DNA of 54,704 nt from a virus. Shown one piece after another: positions 6,951 through 14,219 of this stretch. Positions within the stretch are counted from its first letter, which is position 1. Every line of letters begins with the position of its first letter. Location of the stretch: the IMG/VR virus record IMGVR_UViG_3300047578_000001, positions 1-54,704 of that record; one strand, given 5' to 3'. A program made the translations under genes and the position numbers. The notes below the pieces were generated by a model. It saw only the letters and a program-made list of their open reading frames with translations. It was not told the DNA's origin and made no database searches.

Positions 6951-7082
6951 TTGGGTAAGGGCGACGAAGACGACAACTCACACCGCAGGCCCGACGCAAA
7001 GTGGTGTGGTGACTGCAATGGCACTGGAACAAATCCGGATGGGGAACAGTGCGGCACGTGTTCGGGTCAGGGCTGGTACTGA
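6951..7082 (+). CDS. DnaJ-type zinc-finger micro-protein (43 aa)
   Basis: TTG start preceded by AAGGGGAAG. Two repeats, CGDCNGTG and CGTCSGQG, match the CxxCxGxG units of the DnaJ zinc centre; two units bind one zinc. It is the first micro-protein in the window with a clear metal motif. It overlaps the next gene by TGATG. A role in binding an unfolded or partner protein is possible. Confidence 0.7.
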   Translation: MGKGDEDDNSHRRPDAKWCGDCNGTGTNPDGEQCGTCSGQGWY

Positions 7083-7291
7083 TGATCCAGATCCAGGAAG
7101 ATGGGTGGACTGTCACCCTCACCAACAGCCGTGATCTGACCGTGTCAGGATTCGGTATCACCCGAATCCATAAGGTTGGGGATATGTCGGCCGATGAGCT
7201 GGTCGGCTTTGCCTTGGGGTGGGTTGCCTACCACAAGATGGTCAGGGCAGACAGCCCGATCCAGTCCGAGTCATATCCGGTTTTCCAGTAA
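7082..7291 (+). CDS. Hypothetical protein (69 aa)
   Basis: ATG overlaps the previous stop (TGATG). Small alpha/beta protein beginning with alternating beta pattern (IQIQEDGWTVTLTN). Not recognised. Last gene before the non-coding stretch around the tRNA. Confidence 0.65.
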   Translation: MIQIQEDGWTVTLTNSRDLTVSGFGITRIHKVGDMSADELVGFALGWVAYHKMVRADSPIQSESYPVFQ

Positions 7292-7428
7292 GACAACACG
7301 CGTTTCGGACCTGTTCACCAGACCAAGCGGTTATGACTGAGGTCGACTGAACGTGTGACAACTGAATAGCCACCTGTGATGAGCCCGCATAGGGTCGGGG
7401 CTACGTCTTGCACAACACAGGGGCACTC

Positions 7429-7501
7429 GGACGTCTAGCCCAACGGCAGAGGCAACGCATTCAAGATGCGTTCAGTAAGGGTTCGAATCCCTTGTCGTCC
7501 A
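7429..7501 (+). tRNA. tRNA-Leu(CAA) with short variable loop
   Basis: Acceptor GGACGTC pairs with GTCGTCC (one T-T mismatch). T arm AAGGG-TTCGAAT-CCCTT; anticodon stem ACGCA/TGCGT with loop TTCAAGA gives anticodon CAA (codon UUG). The variable region is only 5 nt although bacterial tRNA-Leu is normally class II with a long arm. Discriminator A; no CCA encoded. It stands alone in the early operon, upstream of lsr2. Confidence 0.85.
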
Positions 7502-7539
7502 CTCCTAAAATCACAACAAAAATTGAAACGGAGAAAGTC

Positions 7540-7896
7540 ATGGCCAAGGTTACCAAGATTGTCGACGACATCGATGGCACGGACGCAACCGACACCCTGG
7601 AATTCTCGTGGGGTGGTGACAACTACACGATCGACCTGAGCGACGAGAACGCCGATGAGTTCCGTCGACTGATGGCCAGGTACGTCTCTCACGCCACGAA
7701 GGTGCGGCACGAGGTCAAGCCCTTCGGGAAGCGTGTGAGCCCCGTACGGTCCACCTCGGAGCTGAACGAGATCCGTGCATGGGCACGTGAGCACGACTTC
7801 GAGGTGTCCAGCGTGGGACGTATCCGTGAGGAGATCCTGACGGCCTACGAGAACCGCGACGTGGACCAGGAGACGACCGACAAGGAAGCGGAGTAG
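7540..7896 (+). CDS. lsr2: Lsr2-like nucleoid-associated protein (118 aa)
   Basis: Lsr2 is the actinobacterial H-NS analogue that bridges AT-rich DNA and silences xenogeneic genes. The N-terminal dimerisation domain matches: VDDIDGTDATDTLEFSWGG then YTIDLSDENADEFR. The C-terminal DNA-binding domain ends IRAWAREHDFEVSSVGRIREEI; the usual AT-hook-like RGR is VGR, so minor-groove binding may be weaker. ATG 7540 follows ACGGAGA; the upstream part of the frame runs through the tRNA. Phage copies may block host Lsr2 silencing or control the phage itself. Confidence 0.9.
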   Translation: MAKVTKIVDDIDGTDATDTLEFSWGGDNYTIDLSDENADEFRRLMARYVSHATKVRHEVKPFGKRVSPVRSTSELNEIRAWAREHDFEVSSVGRIREEILTAYENRDVDQETTDKEAE

Positions 7897-7994
7897 TGGG
7901 TATATACTACTTAACCGGAGCCATCGTGCTCCTTCTGGTCGGTCTGTACATCCACGATAAGTACGGCGGCAACAACGATAAGGACAAATGGTAA
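7896..7994 (+). CDS. Membrane micro-protein (32 aa)
   Basis: GTG overlaps the lsr2 stop (TAGTG). One hydrophobic helix (YYLTGAIVLLLVGLYI) then a charged tail. First of four tandem membrane micro-genes after lsr2. Confidence 0.55.
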   Translation: MGIYYLTGAIVLLLVGLYIHDKYGGNNDKDKW

Positions 7995-8065
7995 TGTGGG
8001 CTATCGGAATACTCGCACTGGGAGTGCTTGTCTGGTACATGGTCATTCTGTTGTGGGACATGTGA
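7994..8065 (+). CDS. Membrane micro-protein (23 aa)
   Basis: ATG overlaps the previous stop (TAATG). The product is a single hydrophobic helix with almost no soluble part. Confidence 0.5.
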   Translation: MWAIGILALGVLVWYMVILLWDM

Positions 8066-8157
8066 TTACCTACGATCACGTGCAAGGGTTCTTCTCTGGA
8101 ATTATCTTTGCATCGGCGATGGCGGTATTGATTCTGTGTTCCGGAAGGAACAAGTAA
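8062..8157 (+). CDS. Membrane micro-protein (31 aa)
   Basis: GTG overlaps the previous stop (GTGA). One hydrophobic helix (FFSGIIFASAMAVLILC) and a basic end. Confidence 0.5.
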   Translation: MITYDHVQGFFSGIIFASAMAVLILCSGRNK

Positions 8158-8186
8158 ACACAACTAAATAGAAAGGAGGTAGAGAT

Positions 8187-8300
8187 ATGTTGGCTTATTC
8201 GGGGGAAGGGTTGACCCAGGGTCAGACCAGTGCCCTCGGAATATTCGTTATTTTGGTCGCAGCAGCCTGTTTTCTGATCGTAGCTTTCTGGAAGAGGTAA
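8187..8300 (+). CDS. Membrane micro-protein (37 aa)
   Basis: ATG 8187 follows a strong AAAGGAGG. Polar N-terminus, one helix (LGIFVILVAAACFLIVAF), basic C-terminus KR, suggesting an N-out topology. The only one of the four with its own strong ribosome site. Confidence 0.6.
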   Translation: MLAYSGEGLTQGQTSALGIFVILVAAACFLIVAFWKR

Positions 8301-8307
8301 GACAGAG

Positions 8308-9078
8308 ATGGGAGTACCAACATACCGCAGTGTTTCTCAGGTAAACGAACTTGACAGGTGCCCGGAAGCATATCGCTTGGGACGAATCGAACGAGCCTGG
8401 AAGAAACCAGCAGCATGGCTCTCACAAGGTACAGCCGTTCACTATGCGGCTGAAATGTGGGAGAAGTCAGGCCGTACCATGAGCCTGGAAGAGGCCCAGA
8501 ACGCTTTCAAACAGTCGTACACGGACGAGGTGGCAAAGTATGCTGCCACGACGCCTAACTTCGACTTCTGGGAGCGCTCAGGGCCGTACAACGGGCGTAC
8601 CGATGTGGAACGCAGGTGGGGTATTGGTGTTCAGCAAGTAGCAGGATATATCGACTACTACACCAAGTATCCCGAGGAAGTACCCGGAACTTATGATGGT
8701 GTTCCGGCAGTGGAACTTGAGTTTGATGTCGAATTTGGTGAGACCCCGGTGAGGGGTCTCATCGACATGGTTGTTGATGACAAGCCACGAGACAACAAGA
8801 CCGGTAAGAAACCTGGGTCAGACTTTCAGCTAGCAACCTACGCGGGTGCTTTGGCTGTAAAGTACGACGTGCCATTCACACAAGGTGATTACTGGATGGC
8901 TCAACAAGGCCAACCAACCAGGCCGTATGACTTGTCGAACTGGTCGGTGGAGCGGCTTGCCGATGTGTACGGAGAAGCAGACGAACAGATCAAAGCGGAG
9001 AACTTTGATCCGAAGCCGTCTGTCGAGACTTGTCAGTTCTGTAGTGTGCGTAATTCTTGCTCGTACGCAATGGCCTAA
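8308..9078 (+). CDS. Cas4/RecB-like exonuclease (256 aa)
   Basis: PD-(D/E)xK nuclease of the RecB/Cas4 group. Visible signatures: N-terminal LDRCPEAYRLGRIERAW (first Cys and helix), active-site core GLIDMVVDD ... KTGKKP, QLATYAGALA (Qhx3Y motif) and a C-terminal CQFCSVRNSC. The four Cys could hold a 4Fe-4S cluster as in Cas4. Such enzymes are standard in the replication-recombination part of actinobacteriophage genomes and resect DNA ends. ATG 8308 follows GACAGAG. Confidence 0.85.
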   Translation: MGVPTYRSVSQVNELDRCPEAYRLGRIERAWKKPAAWLSQGTAVHYAAEMWEKSGRTMSLEEAQNAFKQSYTDEVAKYAATTPNFDFWERSGPYNGRTDVERRWGIGVQQVAGYIDYYTKYPEEVPGTYDGVPAVELEFDVEFGETPVRGLIDMVVDDKPRDNKTGKKPGSDFQLATYAGALAVKYDVPFTQGDYWMAQQGQPTRPYDLSNWSVERLADVYGEADEQIKAENFDPKPSVETCQFCSVRNSCSYAMA

Positions 9079-9090
9079 GAAAGGGTAGTC

Positions 9091-9219
9091 GTGGCGTGTT
9101 GGCACAAGTGGACCAAAAAATGGGTGGACTACACCTATTGGAAGGCAAACGGGACAGTTGCTGACCAGACGAAACGCTGTCTGAAATGCAACAAGCTTAA
9201 GATCAGGTCGGTCAAGTGA
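9091..9219 (+). CDS. Zinc-binding micro-protein (42 aa)
   Basis: GTG start after AAAGGG. Cys/His pairs CWH near the start and CLKC near the end fit a small zinc ribbon; very basic with four Trp residues. Coupled to the next gene (GTGA). Possible nucleic-acid binder. Confidence 0.6.
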   Translation: MACWHKWTKKWVDYTYWKANGTVADQTKRCLKCNKLKIRSVK

Positions 9220-9644
9220 GTAACGGGAAGGTCCGAGACGACCTGTACCGCTATCTCAAGACACGGACCCTACCCAACCCTGTCCAGTTCGGTGTAACCG
9301 GCTCACGGGGCTTCTCAGACCTGGGAACGGTGTCTCTGGCACTGGGTTGGGTGGGGTTGCTGTTCCCCGATGCGGTGATGCACAACGGCAACTGCAAGCA
9401 AGGCGCAGACGCGCTGTGTCTGGAGGTGTGGCCTTGGGTGTCCACGGGTAAGGGGTTCCTGCACGAGCCCCTGTTGCACATCTACGGGAGCCCACGGGCC
9501 TACCACGTCCGGAACGAATCCATCGTAGCAAGAGCTGACTTCTTGTTGGCCTTTGATCGTGGTGGAACTCCTGGGACTGCCAGCACGATCAGGTTCGCCG
9601 AAGAACGGGGAATACCGGTATTCAAGTTCACCCAGGAGGTGTGA
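9216..9644 (+). CDS. SLOG/DUF2493-like nucleotide-binding protein (142 aa)
   Basis: Matches the YspA/DUF2493 branch of the SLOG (LOG/DprA Rossmann) superfamily: FGVTGSRGFSD, then HNGNCKQGADALC, then RNESIVARADFLLAF and GTPGTASTIRFAEERGIPV. These domains bind nucleotides or nucleotide-derived signals, and some enzymes of this fold act on them. GTG start coupled to the previous gene. In a phage it may sense or remove a defence signal such as an ADP-ribose derivative; this is speculation from the fold. Confidence 0.8.
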   Translation: MSNGKVRDDLYRYLKTRTLPNPVQFGVTGSRGFSDLGTVSLALGWVGLLFPDAVMHNGNCKQGADALCLEVWPWVSTGKGFLHEPLLHIYGSPRAYHVRNESIVARADFLLAFDRGGTPGTASTIRFAEERGIPVFKFTQEV

Positions 9645-9919
9645 TGGAAGAGGAGTTCTGTCAAGGCTGCGGAGAAAGCTTCCGTGGTCCTAAGATTCCG
9701 CAGGAGTACATCGACAAGGGTTACTACGAAGAAGGTGTCCAGTACTACTCAACGAAGCTGGGCATTGAGGTTCGGGGTGTCTATGATGGCGTCCTGATCT
9801 GGAAGTGCGAGAATTGTTTTCATATGTGGCCCAGGTTCTCTCAAGAGAATTGGGAAAGGCTTCACAACAAAGCTTTGGACATCATCAAAGAATGGGAGAA
9901 AAGTGAAGAAGACGTATAG
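9644..9919 (+). CDS. Zinc-ribbon protein (91 aa)
   Basis: CQGC near the N-terminus and CENC near residue 57 form a likely zinc ribbon. ATG 9644 has AGGAGGTG just upstream; it overlaps the previous stop (TGATG). Acidic helical C-terminus. Unknown function. Confidence 0.7.
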   Translation: MEEEFCQGCGESFRGPKIPQEYIDKGYYEEGVQYYSTKLGIEVRGVYDGVLIWKCENCFHMWPRFSQENWERLHNKALDIIKEWEKSEEDV

Positions 9920-10553
9920 CGTCAACGGTACCAGCAACACCAGGCCTGGGGGCCTGCCTGAGGGTTTTGAGGTGGTGGAAGAGATCAAGACCCACGACAG
10001 GTTTTGGGCAACCTCACGTGGCGGGTTCTCGTGTAAGTTCGAGGAGTTCGGAGGTGCAGGTGAAAACCCGTGGATTCGTGCAATCTTCGACAACCCGGTT
10101 GCTTCGTTCGACATGGACACGGCCCGAAAGATCGGTGAGTGGCTGATCGAGGTTGCAGACTCCTACAAGAAGGAACTCCGGGAGTACACCACCGGTTCTG
10201 GTTCGGTGTGGTTCGAGATCGAGCCGGAATGGTTCGTCACTGCCGATGACTTCGACGATGCTGTCATGATCTCTGCGGGCATGGACCGAACCGAGTTCGG
10301 TTACGACAGCTTCGAGAAGCTGACGCGGACTTACCCGGATGGTATCCTGTCCGGGGAGACCAAGCTCCGGAAGTTCTCGGATGGTACCAGCATCAAGTCT
10401 CACTGGTACGAGGTCAAGCCCGAATGGGTTGTGTGGGCTTCGTCTCGTTATGAGGCTGAGACGAACTTCGTGGCTGGTGGCGACCACTACGGCAAGTCTT
10501 TGGACCGTGCAAGGGCGATTTACAGCGACGATTTCAAGCAGGTTTCTGAGTAA
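9903..10553 (+). CDS. Hypothetical protein, KTYxVxG family A (216 aa)
   Basis: GTG start inside the end of the previous gene. The N-terminus (KKTYSVNGTSN ... LPEGFEVVEE) matches that of the next gene (RKTYTVTGEST ... LPDGLTIEE), and both carry WFEIEPE/WYEVEPG blocks, so they are tandem paralogs. Here the W-(F/Y)-E-(I/V)-(E/K)-P unit occurs twice (WFEIEPEWFV and WYEVKPEWVV), suggesting internal duplication. Unknown function. Confidence 0.75.
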   Translation: MKKTYSVNGTSNTRPGGLPEGFEVVEEIKTHDRFWATSRGGFSCKFEEFGGAGENPWIRAIFDNPVASFDMDTARKIGEWLIEVADSYKKELREYTTGSGSVWFEIEPEWFVTADDFDDAVMISAGMDRTEFGYDSFEKLTRTYPDGILSGETKLRKFSDGTSIKSHWYEVKPEWVVWASSRYEAETNFVAGGDHYGKSLDRARAIYSDDFKQVSE

Positions 10554-10602
10554 AGCCTTCACAAAACCCACCAAAATTTTAATCGACAAAGGAGAAAAGC
10601 AC

Positions 10603-11067
10603 ATGCGTAAGACTTACACCGTGACCGGTGAATCCACCATCAAGCCCCTGAACCTTCCGGATGGTCTGACCATCGAAGAGAAGAAGGTCGAGACCAAGGA
10701 AGTCATCAACACCAAGCTTTCCCGGCGATTCACGGTCAAGGAGGGGGGTGTCTACGACGGGGGTGTGCACATCAAGGTGGAAGTCACCAACTCGACGTTC
10801 AACCCGGATGTGGTCCAGGCAGCCCTGAACCGTGAGGAAGCCACCAAGCTTCGAGATGTGCTCACCGAGATCCTCAACGATCGTGTTCGCAAGATCCTGG
10901 ACTCCGAGGGTGACTACTGGTACGAGGTGGAGCCTGGCCTGTTCCGGATGGGTGATGACCTGTCCAACGCCAAGCAGAAGCACTCCCGTGATGGGGCCGA
11001 GGGCTACGCCAAGACCCTGGACGAGATCAGTTCCGCACACGGCGTGGACTCGGTCACCTACATCTAA
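10603..11067 (+). CDS. Hypothetical protein, KTYxVxG family B (154 aa)
   Basis: ATG 10603 has AAAGGAG upstream; the frame extends far left without a ribosome site. Paralog of the preceding gene, sharing the N-terminal block and one WYEVEPGLF unit. Probably beta-rich N-terminus and helical middle. Unknown function. Confidence 0.75.
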   Translation: MRKTYTVTGESTIKPLNLPDGLTIEEKKVETKEVINTKLSRRFTVKEGGVYDGGVHIKVEVTNSTFNPDVVQAALNREEATKLRDVLTEILNDRVRKILDSEGDYWYEVEPGLFRMGDDLSNAKQKHSRDGAEGYAKTLDEISSAHGVDSVTYI

Positions 11068-11075
11068 GGAGAAGC

Positions 11076-11837
11076 ATGACAACTCTTGTGATTGGCTCTC
11101 ACGCGATGAAACTACTGGGGGTGGGTAACAGGACCCCCAAGGACCTTGATGTCTTCAGCGACGCTGCTGGACCCCAGGAAGACGTGTTCTGGCACGAGTC
11201 GTTCCGTGGCTGGTTGCGTGAGGGCCAGTCACGGTGGGCCACCCTTGACGAGTTGTACACCATCAAGGTGTCCCATGCCCAGTGGGACCTGAACAACAAC
11301 ACGTGGGAGAAGCATGTCTACGACATCGTGCAGCTCAAACGTGCCGGGGCTGTTCTGGATCTGCAACTACACAAGTTGTTGTACTCGGTCTGGGAAGAGA
11401 CTCACGGGGTCAAGGTCATAGACCTTGCCCAGGACAAAGCCGAGTTCTTTGATGATGCTGTCCGACGCACATACGATCATGACAGCCTTCACGATTCGGT
11501 GGCCTATGGTGACCTTCCGATCTACACCGAAGTCCTGAAGGATGGGGCCGAGGTCGACATCGACATGAAGAAGTTGAAGGCCCTTCCTCTTGAGAGGTTT
11601 GTCGACCTCATCAAAGAGGAAATCTTCGTGACAGCACTCGAACGCATCGTGGTCCCCAAGGATTACGATGTGAGTCCTGGGGCTGCGTACTGGTGGGCCT
11701 TCAGGCGTACTGCTACCAGTCTCACCAAGGGCTGGACTGCACGGACCATCCTGGACCACGCAGAACTGTTCTTGACTCCTGGCAGCAACTACATCCAGCG
11801 CCACAAGTCCAAGTCCCACAAGTTGGTGAGGGTGTGA
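11076..11837 (+). CDS. Nucleotidyltransferase-like protein (253 aa)
   Basis: N-terminus TLVIGSHAMKLLG ... RTPKDLDVFSD matches the MNT/Pol-beta nucleotidyltransferase core (GS, then DxD). It continues with NNNTWEKHVYDIVQLK and a helical C-terminal part. Similar phage proteins are annotated as nucleotidyltransferases and often accompany RNA ligase and polynucleotide kinase. Substrate unknown; tRNA 3'-end or RNA modification is a reasonable guess given the ligase and kinase at 14588 and 15861. ATG 11076 follows AAGGAG. Confidence 0.75.
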   Translation: MTTLVIGSHAMKLLGVGNRTPKDLDVFSDAAGPQEDVFWHESFRGWLREGQSRWATLDELYTIKVSHAQWDLNNNTWEKHVYDIVQLKRAGAVLDLQLHKLLYSVWEETHGVKVIDLAQDKAEFFDDAVRRTYDHDSLHDSVAYGDLPIYTEVLKDGAEVDIDMKKLKALPLERFVDLIKEEIFVTALERIVVPKDYDVSPGAAYWWAFRRTATSLTKGWTARTILDHAELFLTPGSNYIQRHKSKSHKLVRV

Positions 11838-12001
11838 CCGGAAGAGTTAGGGTTATCCACGCCCCAGAAGACGAACAGGAGCTTCTGGGGATGGAAGGTG
11901 ATGTGGTGTCGTGGACTGCCGTTCAGATCCGGGTGTTCTTGGACGGCGACAAGTTCCCCACTGATTTCTACCGCTACGAAGTATCCGTACTAGACAACTG
12001 A
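11834..12001 (+). CDS. Hypothetical protein (55 aa)
   Basis: GTG coupled to the nucleotidyltransferase stop (GTGA). Small acidic beta-rich protein (RVRVIHAP ... AVQIRVFLDGD). Unknown function. Confidence 0.6.
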   Translation: MTGRVRVIHAPEDEQELLGMEGDVVSWTAVQIRVFLDGDKFPTDFYRYEVSVLDN

Positions 12002-12011
12002 ATGAGGAACA

Positions 12012-12146
12012 ATGACGTACCCGGTTTATCCCCCACAAAAGAAGGGGACCAATCACGCGTTGCACTTGATCGTGACGATTTGCACCTGTGGTGTGTGGCT
12101 TCCGGTCTGGATTGTGATTGCAGCATTCAACGGAGGAAAGCGATGA
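12012..12146 (+). CDS. Small membrane protein, TCGVWLPVW type (44 aa)
   Basis: ATG 12012 after GAGG. Basic N-terminus, then one helix (HLIVTICTCGVWLPVWIVIAA). The L-x-T-x-C-T-C-G-x-W-x-P-V-W pattern is a motif seen in small actinobacterial and phage membrane proteins. Coupled to the next gene (ATGA). Confidence 0.65.
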   Translation: MTYPVYPPQKKGTNHALHLIVTICTCGVWLPVWIVIAAFNGGKR

Positions 12147-12253
12147 ACGAAGAAGACGACGCAAAATACGGGGCTGTTGCAGCTCTCGCATCGTTCGTGA
12201 TCATCCTGGCTATCGTGGCAGTACTCGGCGTAATACTGGGAGCGTGGAGTTAG
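12143..12253 (+). CDS. Membrane micro-protein (36 aa)
   Basis: ATG after GGAGGAAAG. Acidic N-terminus (NEEDD) and one helix (ASFVIILAIVAVLGVILG). Overlaps the next gene by TAGTG. Confidence 0.55.
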   Translation: MNEEDDAKYGAVAALASFVIILAIVAVLGVILGAWS

Positions 12254-12381
12254 TGAAAGAAAAGACTGTTAGCAGGCTTGTAGGAGCCTGGTTCACACTC
12301 GCCCTCGTGGGCGGACTGGCAATGACTGGTGTAATGATCTGGGGACTGATCGAGATCGTTCAGTGGATTGGGAGGCACTAA
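12253..12381 (+). CDS. Membrane micro-protein (42 aa)
   Basis: GTG start. Basic N-terminus, one long hydrophobic region (residues about 12-38). Third consecutive membrane micro-gene. Confidence 0.55.
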   Translation: MKEKTVSRLVGAWFTLALVGGLAMTGVMIWGLIEIVQWIGRH

Positions 12382-12783
12382 ATGGATTGTGTGAAGTGCA
12401 AGTACGAGCAGCTCTTTTTCGATGGTGATGTCGACTGGGAGACTGCGTACGATGGTGATTACGACTACAAGCCAGGTACCTGCCAGGGTATCTACCGGAA
12501 CTTCAAGCGAAGCTTGTCGAATGGTTCTGTTGTCGAAACCATCGACAAGCACGACAAGGACTCGTGGGCTGGGGGTTACTACGACGGAGAATACCCACAG
12601 GGTTCCGAGTTCGATGCGTGGGTCATTCTGAAGGTGACCGAGGCTGATGGTGACGTGCTGTACTTCCGCAAGGGTGGCACGGCCAACTCTTACGGGGACG
12701 TCTCGTGGGACAAGCCGCTGCGAGAGGTCAAGGTCGTGGAGAAGACGATTCAGGTATTCGAGACTGTCTTCGAGGTGGTCTGA
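12382..12783 (+). CDS. SYG/EV-repeat family protein 1 (133 aa)
   Basis: N-terminal CVKC pair and a C-terminal block YFRKGGTANSYGDVSW ... LREVKVVEKTIQVFE. The same C-terminal block, with variations, ends the products at 12783, 13138 and 14216, so these are four paralogs. ATG directly follows the previous stop. Acidic, beta-rich. Families with an SY-G...W...EV...K motif are common but uncharacterised in phages and plasmids. Confidence 0.75.
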   Translation: MDCVKCKYEQLFFDGDVDWETAYDGDYDYKPGTCQGIYRNFKRSLSNGSVVETIDKHDKDSWAGGYYDGEYPQGSEFDAWVILKVTEADGDVLYFRKGGTANSYGDVSWDKPLREVKVVEKTIQVFETVFEVV

Positions 12784-13145
12784 TGGGTGACACGTGCTAC
12801 GCCTGCGGGCAAAGCATCACCAAGGCAAATTCATCCTTCGAAGACAGTCTTCGTACTGTGTGTGATGCGGAGGTATCCTACTACGACGGCTGGGACGCGG
12901 TCTGGGCCAGATGGCGGGTAGGAGACTGGAAGATTGTCGACGGGAAGGTAGTTACCAAGGTCTTCGAGACCGACGAAGACGAGCTGGACGGATACGGTGA
13001 CGTAGACATCCAAATGGTCTTCGAAGACGAGGTCATGCAGTGTTGGAAGTTGAAGGGTTCATGGTCTTCCTACGGCGGTAAGAAGTGGGAAGATGGATTG
13101 GTGAAGGTAGAAAAGAAAGAGAGGACATCTGTTTACTATGGCTGA
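12783..13145 (+). CDS. SYG/EV-repeat family protein 2 (120 aa)
   Basis: ATG overlaps the previous stop (TGATG). N-terminal CYACGQS zinc-type pair, then the family C-terminal block CWKLKGSWSSYGGKKW ... LVKVEKKERTSVYY. Paralog of the genes at 12382, 13138 and 14216. Unknown function. Confidence 0.75.
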   Translation: MGDTCYACGQSITKANSSFEDSLRTVCDAEVSYYDGWDAVWARWRVGDWKIVDGKVVTKVFETDEDELDGYGDVDIQMVFEDEVMQCWKLKGSWSSYGGKKWEDGLVKVEKKERTSVYYG

Positions 13146-13518
13146 TATCAACGAGCAGGAAGTGTCGGACCTGATCGAGAGCCACGTGTTCAGGGGCTAT
13201 AACGAGCCCTGGACTTCTCGTGATGGCTCTTACTCCACTCCTGGTGGTGATTGGGAGGCCGAGGGCTGGGATGCCTGGGCCGAGAACGATGATAGTCCTG
13301 TGTTGGTTAATGGTCTCGGTGAAGTCAGTGTTGTCACCTCTTTCGGAGGTGCGGGCCAAGGAGACGAGTACTACATGATCTTCCGAGTCATCTTCGACGC
13401 AGGCGGTGAACAGCTCTACAAGCTGGGTGGCTACTACGCCTCCTATGACGGCGGGTATTACCAAGGCCCGCTGTCCGAGGTGAATGCGGTTGTTCGTGAA
13501 GTGACCTTCTACGAGTAG
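13138..13518 (+). CDS. SYG/EV-repeat family protein 3 (126 aa)
   Basis: ATG lies 8 nt inside the previous gene. C-terminal block YKLGGYYASYDGGYYQG ... LSEVNAVVREVTFYE. This paralog lacks the N-terminal Cys pair. Followed by a perfect UUCG hairpin. Confidence 0.75.
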   Translation: MADINEQEVSDLIESHVFRGYNEPWTSRDGSYSTPGGDWEAEGWDAWAENDDSPVLVNGLGEVSVVTSFGGAGQGDEYYMIFRVIFDAGGEQLYKLGGYYASYDGGYYQGPLSEVNAVVREVTFYE

Positions 13519-13524
13519 GTTCGT

Positions 13525-13546
13525 CTGGGAGCCTTCGGGCTCCCAG
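13525..13546 (+). terminator. UUCG-capped 9-bp hairpin
   Basis: CTGGGAGCC-TTCG-GGCTCCCAG is perfect. There is no U-run, so it may be a leaky terminator or a 3'-end stabiliser of the upstream transcript. Confidence 0.5.
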
Positions 13547-13551
13547 GGGTT

Positions 13552-13586
13552 CCGGCTTCTAGAATTCCACCAAAATTTGAAGCCGG
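13552..13586 (+). other. Inverted repeat CCGGCTTC/GAAGCCGG
   Basis: An 8-bp perfect repeat with a 19-nt AT-rich loop, immediately before the ribosome site of gene 13602. Could be an operator or RNA stem. The CACCAAAATTT in its loop resembles sequence before gene 10603. Confidence 0.45.
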
Positions 13587-13601
13587 GAATGAGGATTTAG
13601 T

Positions 13602-14219
13602 ATGGGTAACATTTTTTCTGACCTGGTGGCCAAGCTGACCCGAAGGCAGAAGAAGAACAAGCCGGTACTTGTGCCGGTTCCGTCCAAGCCTGAGCCGCCA
13701 ATCAAGGCGGTGACCTACAACCGTGTGGATGGCCAGGTCTCTGGAGCACAACTCAAGGGCGGTGTTGTCTGGGATGACATCGCCAAGGTCTACACCCAGG
13801 AACAGTTCAGGGCTATGAAGCCCCCGCTCCAGCAGACTCCGTACAAGGGTACGAACTACTTCGTCCAGGCACAGGAGGCTGAGCGTCTGGAAAGGGAACG
13901 TCGAATCAAGCGATACGATCAGGACAACGACGACTTCATGTTGTTCGCCTCGGCTACCGAGTTTGACCAGGCATGGTTCTACCAGAACGAGGAAACTGCC
14001 CCTGAGATCGATTCTAAGCCATTGGAGAGCCCTTCCGGGTATGATTACCCTCGGGAGACGTTTTCTCCCGTGTACGAGGCTCCTAGCTACCAGTACGAGC
14101 CTCCTACGAGCACGACTACGTACGACACGGGAAGTTCGTGGACTTCTTCCGGAGATTCCGGGAGCAGCAGCACGGATTCTGGTTCGTCGTCTTCGTACGA
14201 CTCGGGGGGCTCGTGGTGA
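13602..14219 (+). CDS. Hypothetical protein with Ser/Gly-rich tail (205 aa)
   Basis: ATG 13602 after GAGGA. Basic N-terminus (LTRRQKKNK), Pro-rich segment, a charged helix near residues 90-108, and a low-complexity C-terminus of Ser, Gly, Asp and Tyr (YDTGSSWTSSGDSGSSSTD). Such tails are flexible and occur in many actinobacterial phage and membrane-associated proteins. Coupled to the next gene (GTGA). Confidence 0.7.
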   Translation: MGNIFSDLVAKLTRRQKKNKPVLVPVPSKPEPPIKAVTYNRVDGQVSGAQLKGGVVWDDIAKVYTQEQFRAMKPPLQQTPYKGTNYFVQAQEAERLERERRIKRYDQDNDDFMLFASATEFDQAWFYQNEETAPEIDSKPLESPSGYDYPRETFSPVYEAPSYQYEPPTSTTTYDTGSSWTSSGDSGSSSTDSGSSSSYDSGGSW

